Positions 17,095 through 24,090 of a DNA stretch of 64,000 bases are shown one piece after another; positions within the stretch are counted from its first letter, which is position 1; the number at the start of each line of letters is the position of its first letter. The stretch lies in NCBI GenBank assembly GCA_963674895.2, contig CAXXCY010000003.1:930001-994000 (forward strand), written 5' to 3'. Made by a program: the position numbers and the translations under genes. Below the pieces are notes generated by a model. That model saw nothing but the letters and a program-made list of their open reading frames with translations. It ran no database searches and was not told the origin of the DNA. Source of the stretch: CAXXOK01 sp963674895. Its GTDB lineage: Bacteria > Bacillota > Clostridia > Christensenellales > Aristaeellaceae.

Positions 17095-17601
17095 TTAAAC
17101 CCCCTCGTTATTTTTGAGTATGTATTCACCGCGGCCGATGGCCGTAATCCCCGTGCGGCAGGTTTCAATGATCTCATAGGGCTGCAGAAAGGTCAGAAAC
17201 GCGTCCAGCTTGTCGGTATCGCCGGTCAGTTCCATGGTCACGGTGGTGGGCGTCAGGTCGCAAACCTTGGCGCGGAACACGTTCGCGCCTTCCAGCACCA
17301 GGCTTCGCGTATCGCTGCCCGCGCAAACCTTGATCAGCATCAGTTCGCGGCAGACCGTCTGCTCCAGCTCCATGCATTCTACAATCTTGACGTCGTGAAG
17401 TTTGCGCAGCTGGTGCACCAGCTGTGTGCGCACATACTCATCCCCGGTCGCTTGAATGGTAATTCTGGAAAACAGCGGATTTTGCGTTTCCCCGACAGAC
17501 AGGCTTGCGATGTTGAATCCGCGCCGGGCGAACAGCCCGGACACACGGGTGAGCACGCCCGATTCGTTATTGACCAACAACGCCAAAACCAGCTTCTTCA
17601 T
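17095..17601 (-). CDS. ilvN: Acetolactate synthase regulatory (small) subunit
   Basis: A 168-residue ACT-domain protein. LALLVNNESGVLTRVSGLFARRGFNIASL at residues 5-33 is the classical valine-binding ACT motif; the second half has the usual IlvN C-terminal domain (ELTGDTDKLDAFLTFLQPY). It binds the IlvB catalytic subunit and confers valine feedback inhibition. It starts four bases after the ilvB stop. Confidence 0.95.
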   Translation of the reverse strand: MKKLVLALLVNNESGVLTRVSGLFARRGFNIASLSVGETQNPLFSRITIQATGDEYVRTQLVHQLRKLHDVKIVECMELEQTVCRELMLIKVCAGSDTRSLVLEGANVFRAKVCDLTPTTVTMELTGDTDKLDAFLTFLQPYEIIETCRTGITAIGRGEYILKNNEGV

Positions 17602-17605
17602 GCCT

Positions 17606-19267
17606 TTACCCCCTTATGATCATATCATTAATCGTTCCGTTTGGCGGAATCATCGGAAGCACCATCTCGTCGCGGTCGATACGGATATCGACGATCGCCG
17701 GTTCATTCAGGGCAAGCGCCGAATCCAGCACCGCGTCTAGCTGGCTCAAGTCCTCGACCCGGAAACCCTTGGCGCCGAACGCTTCTGCCAGCTTGCAGTA
17801 ATCGGTTTTTCTCTCTAAAGTCGTGGCCGAATACCGCTGACCATAAAACATCGTCTGCCACTGGCGCACCATGCCCAGCACGCTGTTGTTGAGCACGAGT
17901 ACCGTGAGCGGCAGACGATTGGAGACCGCGGTTGCCATTTCGTTCATATTCATGTGGAAACTTCCGTCGCTGGTGATGAGCACCGTTTTTTTGCCGGACC
18001 CCATGCATGCGCCGATCGCCGCGCCCATGCCGAAGCCCATCGTGCCCAAACCGCCGGACGTGATGAACGTGCGCGGTCTTTCAAACGGATAAAACTGCGC
18101 GGTCCACATCTGGTGCTGGCCCACGTCGGTCGCTATTCTTGTGTCTTTGGGCACGCGCCTCGCCACGCTCATCAGCACCAGGTAGGGGTTTAAAACATCG
18201 TGGTTCATCACGGTATCGTTGTCCGCCGATTGCTTAAGGGCGTTGACCGCCTCCAGCCAGGAGGGATCGCTTTTTTTGAGGTCCATTTTGTTGAGCGCCG
18301 TCAGCGCCTGCTTCACGTCTGCCACCATCGACACATACGCCGGAATATTTTTACCGATCTCCGCCGGATCGATATCGATATGCAGGATCTTGCGGTTTCT
18401 GGAAAACTCGCTCTTTTTACCGGTGGCACGGTCGGAAAACCTCGCGCCGACGGCAATGATCAGGTCCGACTGCCCCATCGCCTTGGTGGACGCGAAGTTT
18501 CCGTGCATGCCCGACATGCCAAGCATCAGCGGATGGGAACGCGGCACGGCCGACAAGCCCATCATGCTTGTGCCGATCGGAGCGCCCAGCTTTTCGGCAA
18601 AGCGGACCAGTTCTTCGCTCATATTCGTGGAAACCACGCCGCCGCCCGCATACACAAACGGCCGCTTGGACGCCCGGATCAGCTCGGCGGCTTCCTCAAG
18701 CATCGCCTGGGTCGGCGCCAAAGGAGATTCTGTTTGCGCGACGGCGACGGGTTCAAACTCGCATTTCGCCAGCTGTACGTCCTTGGGAATGTCGATCAGC
18801 ACGGGGCCTTTCCGTCCGGATGACGACAGATAGAAAGCCTCACGGACGATGGACGCGAGCTTGGTCACGTCCTTGACCATGTAATTGTGCTTGGTGATCG
18901 GCATGGTGATGCCCTTGATATCGACCTCCTGAAAGCTGTCCCGCCCGATCATATCCAACGGCACGTTGCCGGTAATGGCAACCAGGGGGGTTGAATCCAG
19001 GTACGCGTTCGCGATGCCCGTGACCAGGTTTGTCGCGCCGGGGCCGGACGTCGCGATGACGACGCCTGTTTTTCCCGTTGCCCGCGCATAACCGTCCGCG
19101 GCGTGCGCCGCGCCCTGCTCATGACAGGTGATGACGTGCTTGAGCCAATCCGAAGCATGGTATAGCTCGTCGTAGATATTGAGTACAAAGCCGCCGGGAT
19201 ACCCGAAAATCGTATCCACCTTCTGCTCTTTGAGCACTTCCAGCAAAATCTGCGCGCCGGTTAGCAT
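17606..19267 (-). CDS. ilvB: Acetolactate synthase catalytic (large) subunit
   Basis: Thiamine-diphosphate and FAD-dependent enzyme that joins two pyruvates, or pyruvate with 2-ketobutyrate. The 553-residue protein shows the catalytic glutamate in CHEQGAAHAADGYARATG (near 50), TSGPGATN, the FAD region, and the ThDP motif with GDGSFHMNMNEMAT replaced at the start by SDGSFHMN near 428. It is the first structural gene of the ilv-leu operon. An AAGGAGGGG site lies directly after the attenuator hairpin. Confidence 0.96.
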   Translation of the reverse strand: MLTGAQILLEVLKEQKVDTIFGYPGGFVLNIYDELYHASDWLKHVITCHEQGAAHAADGYARATGKTGVVIATSGPGATNLVTGIANAYLDSTPLVAITGNVPLDMIGRDSFQEVDIKGITMPITKHNYMVKDVTKLASIVREAFYLSSSGRKGPVLIDIPKDVQLAKCEFEPVAVAQTESPLAPTQAMLEEAAELIRASKRPFVYAGGGVVSTNMSEELVRFAEKLGAPIGTSMMGLSAVPRSHPLMLGMSGMHGNFASTKAMGQSDLIIAVGARFSDRATGKKSEFSRNRKILHIDIDPAEIGKNIPAYVSMVADVKQALTALNKMDLKKSDPSWLEAVNALKQSADNDTVMNHDVLNPYLVLMSVARRVPKDTRIATDVGQHQMWTAQFYPFERPRTFITSGGLGTMGFGMGAAIGACMGSGKKTVLITSDGSFHMNMNEMATAVSNRLPLTVLVLNNSVLGMVRQWQTMFYGQRYSATTLERKTDYCKLAEAFGAKGFRVEDLSQLDAVLDSALALNEPAIVDIRIDRDEMVLPMIPPNGTINDMIIRG

Positions 19268-19283
19268 AAAACCCCTCCTTACT

Positions 19284-19323
19284 AATAAAAACTCCCTAAA
19301 CCGCTTAGCGCAGTTTAGGGAGT
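19284..19323 (-). terminator. Attenuator terminator before ilvB
   Basis: On the minus strand, an 11-bp perfect stem (19323-19313 with 19301-19291) with an 11-nt loop is followed by TTTTTATT. It lies 20 nt after the leader-peptide stop codon and 17 nt before the ilvB ribosome site. The 5' arm (19319-19312, CCTAAACT) is also complementary to AGTTTAGG inside the leader-peptide gene (19375-19368), giving a mutually exclusive antiterminator. Confidence 0.88.
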
Positions 19324-19343
19324 GTGCTTCAATCGTTTCCGGC

Positions 19344-19466
19344 TTAGCCTGTGACCTCGCACGCCTTCCTAAACTTACGCGTAATAAGAATGCCTACTAC
19401 TACCAGAAGGAGCAGTACAGCAACGCTAAGAATAATCAGGCTGAGATCGAGAACCGGATAAATCAT
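19344..19466 (-). CDS. Branched-chain amino-acid leader peptide (ilvL-like)
   Basis: Forty codons beginning MIYPVLDLSLII. It has an ideal ribosome site, AAGGAGA, seven bases before the ATG at 19466. Twenty-one of 40 residues are Ile (5), Leu (9) or Val (7); within residues 5-28, 19 of 24 are, including LLLLVVV at 18-24. The stop is 20 nt from a terminator hairpin that precedes ilvB. This is the design of E. coli ilv/leu leader peptides, where ribosome stalling on the branched-chain codons releases attenuation. The peptide is also hydrophobic with a basic tail (TRKFRK), so a small membrane protein is an alternative, but location strongly favours a leader. A longer in-frame extension to 19601 would start above the promoter and is rejected. 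Confidence 0.82.
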   Translation of the reverse strand: MIYPVLDLSLIILSVAVLLLLVVVGILITRKFRKACEVTG

Positions 19467-19497
19467 CGGAGTATCTCCTTCGTATGATTTGTTGTAT

Positions 19498-19526
19498 ACA
19501 ATATCACAGCGACATACGGTTGTCAA
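19498..19526 (-). promoter_or_regulatory. Promoter of the ilv-leu operon
   Basis: On the minus strand TTGACA (19521-19526) and TATTGT (19498-19503) with a 17-bp spacer. The expected transcription start near 19491 is about 25 nt before the leader-peptide ATG. No CodY box or T-box was seen. Confidence 0.8.
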
Positions 19527-19814
19527 GTCATTTACCGAAGTTTTTACCGGATATGGTATATTCATGCAGGCCGCGTCGTGCATATACCGTATCCGTTCCA
19601 TGCCGCAAAAGTTCGAGGGCCAATGAATTTACCCGGCAGCCACGATGCTTTCCGCCGTCATCGCTAGTTTGCGGCCGACGCCGCGGCGGTAACTCCGGCC
19701 GTTGGATCACCGGCAAACGCTTTGCCGATCGGAGTCAACGCGGCATTAATAATAAGATATTCAAAAAAGGCGGATGCCCTTGCAGAGGGTTTGCGATGCC
19801 GCTCAATCCGTTTC
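19527..19814. other. Intergenic region with no recognised feature
   Basis: Between the ilv promoter and the TPR gene. I see no convincing coding frame, RNA or repeat. The TPR gene ends here without an obvious T-run terminator. Confidence 0.5.
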
Positions 19815-20504
19815 CTATTGCAGTGTGGCCAGCTGCGCCTCGACTATCTCTTTGGTCGCATGATTGAGCGGGGAGAAACGGCCTTCGAGCGCCTTTTGCA
19901 GCTTTTCCCTGGCCGCCGCTTTGTCGCCGTCGGCGATATCGTACTGGGCGAGGAAATACAACGTGTCGATCTGGCTGGGCTTTTGTTCCAGCGCTTTCAA
20001 AAAATATTCCTTCGCCTTTGCCTTGTCGTTCGTCAGCCGGTAGTATGTCTGGGCGAGATTATCAAGCGCGATGGGATCTTCATCGTCGTATTCCAGCGCT
20101 TCCTGATTATAGACGACCGCCTTGTCCTTATCTCCGGCTTCCACGTACAGGTAGCCGAGCGTCTGGTAAATCAGGCCCGTGGGTTCTTTGGCATGCTGGC
20201 CTTCCAGAATGCGGATCGCCTTTTCCATATCCCCAAGCTTGTACATGCACACGGAGTAATTCACATACAGCTGCCGTTTGCTTTCTCCGGCGAGCATCGG
20301 ATTATTCTGATGCGCGACCAGCAGTTCGCGCGCCTTCTGGTAGTCGCCGTTGCGAAGCAGCAGGATGGAATAGCTCAGAATATAACGGGGGTCGTTCAAC
20401 CCCATGGCAAGCGCTTCTTCAAATAGTCGCTTCGCGGATTCGGTATCACCGCTCTGGTATTTTCTCGATGCCGATTGGGCTTTCAGGTTTGCCAGTAAAC
20501 TCAT
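19815..20504 (-). CDS. TPR-repeat protein
   Basis: A 229-residue soluble protein made of consecutive 34-residue helical repeats; examples are AKRLFEEALAMGLNDPRYILSYS cut into its parts and the repeat around GLIYQTLGYLYVEAGDKDKA. It has no signal peptide or enzymatic motif and is a probable protein-protein scaffold. It overlaps mrfB by four bases and MrfB itself ends in TPR-like repeats, which suggests a link, but no direct function can be assigned. Confidence 0.75.
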   Translation of the reverse strand: MSLLANLKAQSASRKYQSGDTESAKRLFEEALAMGLNDPRYILSYSILLLRNGDYQKARELLVAHQNNPMLAGESKRQLYVNYSVCMYKLGDMEKAIRILEGQHAKEPTGLIYQTLGYLYVEAGDKDKAVVYNQEALEYDDEDPIALDNLAQTYYRLTNDKAKAKEYFLKALEQKPSQIDTLYFLAQYDIADGDKAAAREKLQKALEGRFSPLNHATKEIVEAQLATLQ

Positions 20505-21658
20505 GGTCCGGAACCTCCTGTGATTTTGCGTCGTAAGCGCACATAACGGTATTGTAGCGCATTTCGCTTGGATTGTACAGCCTCGCCGCCGTCCAGCCCC
20601 GGTTCCGCCAATACAAGCAGCGCCTGCCGCGTGTATAAAAGCGCCTGGCAGTTATCCCTGAGCTGATGTTCGCACAGCTTCGCCAGCGCGATGCAAACGT
20701 CCACCGTGTCCTCCCTGCGGGAGAGCATCGCCCTATACAGCTTCACGGCGCGCTCCGCATGGCCCTCGCGCTTTTCCTGCCGCGCCAGAGCGTGGAACGC
20801 GGACGGCCGGAGCCCGTCCCGCGCCGACAGCCGGTAATACTTCTTCGCCTTCACGGGGTCGCCCCGCCGGTGCAGCACCTTCGCGATGGAAAACAAATCC
20901 TCCGGTTCCGCCGCGGTCTCCGGTTTTGCATACAGCCTGCACAGAAAGAAGAAAAGCTGGGCTAGGCTTACGATATCCTGCCGGTTGTGCGCCATGATGC
21001 GGCGGACGGGCTCGAAGTCGCGGTTTTTCAGGTACGTAAAATAGGTCCGGGGTATCATCTCTCCCGGCAGATCGTCTTCCCGGACCACGCCGATGACGCT
21101 TTCCTCCAGCCGCTGCAGGTTGCACTGCCCGAGCCGGAGCTTCCACACCCGGCGCGAGGGATACAGCACGTCGGCGTGCACGCAGGAAAGGCTTCCCCGG
21201 AAGCGGTTGAGCAGCAGCCGGTTTTGCAATACGGGCAAATCGAACGTACGCCCGTTGAACGTGGCGAGCACGGGAAACGATTGAAGCAGGCGGGAGAGCT
21301 CCTCCAGCACAAAAACCTCTTCATCGTAATCGCGCATCAGAAACTGCTCGACCACGAAATGCTTCTCGGTAAAATACCCAACGCCGGCCAGAAACGCCAC
21401 CGTGCCCGCGCCGCGGGACAGCCCCGTGGTTTCCGTATCCAGAAACAGCACGTCCTGCAGCCGGACGGACGCGGGAAATTCAAGCCCGAAAATCTCTTTC
21501 AGGATCTCCGCGTTCATATGGCGGGCGTCTGCAAACGAACCGATCGGATAGCGCTCGCTGATCCGGTAGCAGTCTTCGGGCTCCCTGCCCATATTTTCCG
21601 GTTTCGGCGCTTTTTGATCCGCGCCGATCATACGCAGCTTATCGGTCAATCCGGGCAT
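20501..21658 (-). CDS. mrfB: MrfB/YprB-type ribonuclease H-fold exonuclease
   Basis: A 385-residue protein. The DEDD-exonuclease motif I is LFLDTETTGLSRG (about 71-83), motif II lies in ATFNGRTFDLPVL (about 132-144), and motif III in MAHNRQDIVSLAQL (about 219-232). The C-terminal third is TPR-like. In Bacillus subtilis MrfA (YprA) and MrfB (YprB) form a helicase-exonuclease pair that repairs mitomycin C adducts; the adjacent helicase here (13-base overlap) reproduces that pairing. The function is assigned by that known system. Confidence 0.85.
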   Translation of the reverse strand: MPGLTDKLRMIGADQKAPKPENMGREPEDCYRISERYPIGSFADARHMNAEILKEIFGLEFPASVRLQDVLFLDTETTGLSRGAGTVAFLAGVGYFTEKHFVVEQFLMRDYDEEVFVLEELSRLLQSFPVLATFNGRTFDLPVLQNRLLLNRFRGSLSCVHADVLYPSRRVWKLRLGQCNLQRLEESVIGVVREDDLPGEMIPRTYFTYLKNRDFEPVRRIMAHNRQDIVSLAQLFFFLCRLYAKPETAAEPEDLFSIAKVLHRRGDPVKAKKYYRLSARDGLRPSAFHALARQEKREGHAERAVKLYRAMLSRREDTVDVCIALAKLCEHQLRDNCQALLYTRQALLVLAEPGLDGGEAVQSKRNALQYRYVRLRRKITGGSGP

Positions 21659-23928
21659 GCGTTTAACAGCTCCCTGAGGATTTGCTTCGCCGCGCTTTTT
21701 CCGCGCAGCCCGACGTCGTTGAGCGGACCGACGCAGCTTGGGCAGCCGTCTTCGCAGTCGCAGCTTTCCACAATGCCCAGCGCGTGCTCCAAAAGCAGTT
21801 CCTGCATCTCATACGCCTTTTCGCTCAGCCCGATGCCGCCGGGATACTGGTCGTAGAGGAAGACGGTCGGCCTGTCGGTATGCGGGGCCTTGACCTGGTA
21901 CACGATTTTAATGTCCCGCGGCGCGCACATCAGATAAATCGGCGCGACGATCGCCAGGAGGTTCGCGATTCCCATCATCGCGTTTTGCAGCTCGTCGTTC
22001 CCGAACCGGGAGGATATGGCCGCGGGAATGGTCCACCACATGCCCACGGTGTGCATGGTGCTTTCCGGCAGCCGCACCTCGCCGAAGCCCAGATTCTCAT
22101 GCGTGTCCAGCTTCATCTTTTTGAAGATCTTCACGATGGTGGTCACCTTGAGCTCGCCCAGCGTAAGCTGTGCGCCGCAGGCCAGGGTTTTTTCCTTCGT
22201 CTCGTCGAGCACCCCGATGGATACGTTCATATCCGCGTCGGTATAGTAATCCACGTCCACCGCGCGGATATACGCTTTGCAGGCGTCGAAATCCAGCGTC
22301 TCCACCTGGTACTGGTTGCCGCCGTGCAGGTAGATCGCGTTTTCGTGCAGAAGCATCGGCACCGTAAACCGGTCCATTTCGCCGATCACCCGGTGATGCG
22401 CGGGATCGGAGATATCGATGATGACGAAGTTTTCCGCCGTCGCCGAGCGCAGGTTGATTTCGCTGGCGGGGAATTCCTCCGCCGACCAGTGATACCGCGA
22501 CCCCACATGCCGCAGGATGCCGCCCTCCGTCAAAAACTCCAGAAACTGCGCGGTGCCCTCCACGTTGCCGAACGCCTCGCCGTCCTCGAACGGCAGCTCG
22601 AAGGCGGCGCACTTGATGTGCGACAACAGGATATACAGGTTGTCGGGGTGCAGCAGCGCGTGCTCCGGCGACTGTGAAAGGAAATATTCGGGATGGCTGA
22701 CGATATACTGGTCGATCGGCGCGGAGGACGCGACCAGGATGGTCAGCGCCGTCTCGTTGCGCCTGCCCGCGCGCCCGGCCTGCTGCCAGGTGCTGGCGAT
22801 GGTACCCGGATAGCCGCACAGCACGCAGGCCGTCAGCGAGCCGATATCCACGCCGAGCTCCAGCGCGTTGGTGGAGATCACCAGCTTGACCTCACCCGCC
22901 CGCAGCTGCCGCTGGATCGACTGGCGCTCGGTGGGCAGGTATCCGCCGCGGTAGCCGCGTACGGCGTTCGGGTCTTTTCCCTTCCCCTTCAGAGTCCGGG
23001 TCAGCACCTCCACCTGCACGCGGCTTTTGGCAAAGACGATGGTCGGAATGCCGTTTAAAAGCAGCTGTTCGGCAATGGCGCGGGTTTCGTTTAGCGCGCC
23101 CTTGCGGATGCCGAGCTGCCGGTTGACCACAGGGGGATTGTAAAATACAAAGTGCTTCTTTCCCACCGGCGCGCCGTTGTTGTCGATCTGCACGATCGGC
23201 CTGCCCGTGAGCGTTTCCCCAAGCTCGGCTGGATTGGCGATGGTCGCCGAGCACAGGATGAAGCGCGGCTTGCTGCCGTAGAATTCGCAAAGGCGGAGAA
23301 GCCGGCGCAGGACGTTAGCCAAATGGCTGCCGAAAACGCCGCGGTAGGTATGGATTTCGTCGATGATGATGTATTGTAGATTCTCAAACAGCTTCACCCA
23401 CTTGGTGTGGTGCGGCAGGATGTTGGCGTGCAGCATGTCGGGGTTGGTCACCACGATATGCCCCGCCTGCCGGATGGCCTTGCGCGCAGCCGCCTGCGTA
23501 TCGCCGTCGTAGGTATACGCCTTCACGTCCACGTCCATCGCTTCGATCAGATCGTAGAGCGACCCCGCCTGGTCCAGCGCCAGCGCCTTCGTGGGGAACA
23601 GGTAGACGGCGCGCGCGTCGTGGTTTTTGAGAATCGCGGACAGCACGGGCAGGTTGTAGCAAAGCGTCTTGCCGCTGGCGGTCGGCGTAACGACCACGTA
23701 ATCCTTCTGCGCAACAGCCGCTTCCCAGGCGGACGCCTGATGCGTATACAGCTTCGTAATACCGCGCTTCTTGAGCACCTCCGTAAGCCGCCTGTCCATA
23801 GACGCGGGAAAGTCCACCATCTGCCCTTCGCGGGGCGGAATGGTTTTCCATGCCGTTACGTTGTCCATGAACCCTTCGTCGTGCCGGAGCGCCGACGCCA
23901 ATTGATCAATGTTCACATTGCCCTCCAA
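21646..23928 (-). CDS. mrfA: MrfA/YprA-type DEAD/DEAH helicase
   Basis: A 760-residue superfamily 2 helicase. Q-motif region TKLYTHQASAWE, Walker A TPTASGKTLCYNLPV (about 82-96), DEAH-like box IIDEIHTYRGVFGSHL (about 188), SAT motif LCSATIANPAELG, and motif VI QAGRAGRRNETA near 383 are intact. The C-terminal DUF1998-type domain ends in the metal-binding cysteines CDCEDGCPSCVG. Known homologues translocate on DNA and, with MrfB, remove mitomycin lesions. It is the first gene of the mrfA-mrfB-TPR group. Confidence 0.9.
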   Translation of the reverse strand: MEGNVNIDQLASALRHDEGFMDNVTAWKTIPPREGQMVDFPASMDRRLTEVLKKRGITKLYTHQASAWEAAVAQKDYVVVTPTASGKTLCYNLPVLSAILKNHDARAVYLFPTKALALDQAGSLYDLIEAMDVDVKAYTYDGDTQAAARKAIRQAGHIVVTNPDMLHANILPHHTKWVKLFENLQYIIIDEIHTYRGVFGSHLANVLRRLLRLCEFYGSKPRFILCSATIANPAELGETLTGRPIVQIDNNGAPVGKKHFVFYNPPVVNRQLGIRKGALNETRAIAEQLLLNGIPTIVFAKSRVQVEVLTRTLKGKGKDPNAVRGYRGGYLPTERQSIQRQLRAGEVKLVISTNALELGVDIGSLTACVLCGYPGTIASTWQQAGRAGRRNETALTILVASSAPIDQYIVSHPEYFLSQSPEHALLHPDNLYILLSHIKCAAFELPFEDGEAFGNVEGTAQFLEFLTEGGILRHVGSRYHWSAEEFPASEINLRSATAENFVIIDISDPAHHRVIGEMDRFTVPMLLHENAIYLHGGNQYQVETLDFDACKAYIRAVDVDYYTDADMNVSIGVLDETKEKTLACGAQLTLGELKVTTIVKIFKKMKLDTHENLGFGEVRLPESTMHTVGMWWTIPAAISSRFGNDELQNAMMGIANLLAIVAPIYLMCAPRDIKIVYQVKAPHTDRPTVFLYDQYPGGIGLSEKAYEMQELLLEHALGIVESCDCEDGCPSCVGPLNDVGLRGKSAAKQILRELLNACPD

Positions 23929-23986
23929 AGTGCCGCTGTCTGTACTGTATTCTTTTCTACAAGTACGGACGCCTATTCCTGCATCA

Positions 23987-23998
23987 GAACATTTGTTT
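23987..23998. promoter_or_regulatory. Possible LexA box upstream of mrfA
   Basis: GAACATTTGTTT fits the Gram-positive LexA core GAAC-N4-GTTY and lies 59 bp before the mrfA start. One short motif match could be chance; no second box was seen. Confidence 0.3.
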
Positions 23999-24052
23999 GC
24001 ATAATTTTCTTTGTGCCGCGATCCACATAAGCGTAAATCCGTGTGAAAAGAT

Positions 24053-24074
24053 AAAAACCGCCGAAGCGGTTTTT
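24053..24074 (-). terminator. Terminator of ctsR-clpC
   Basis: On the minus strand a 9-bp stem AAAAACCGC/GCGGTTTTT with a TTCG tetraloop, 17 bp after the clpC stop codon. Confidence 0.9.
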
Positions 24075-24090
24075 GTTTGTTAGCGCTGGT

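Noticed and set aside
19467..19601. N-terminal extension of the branched-chain leader peptide to 85 codons
   Set aside because: The upstream part lies over and before the predicted promoter and has no ribosome site; the 40-codon form has an ideal one.
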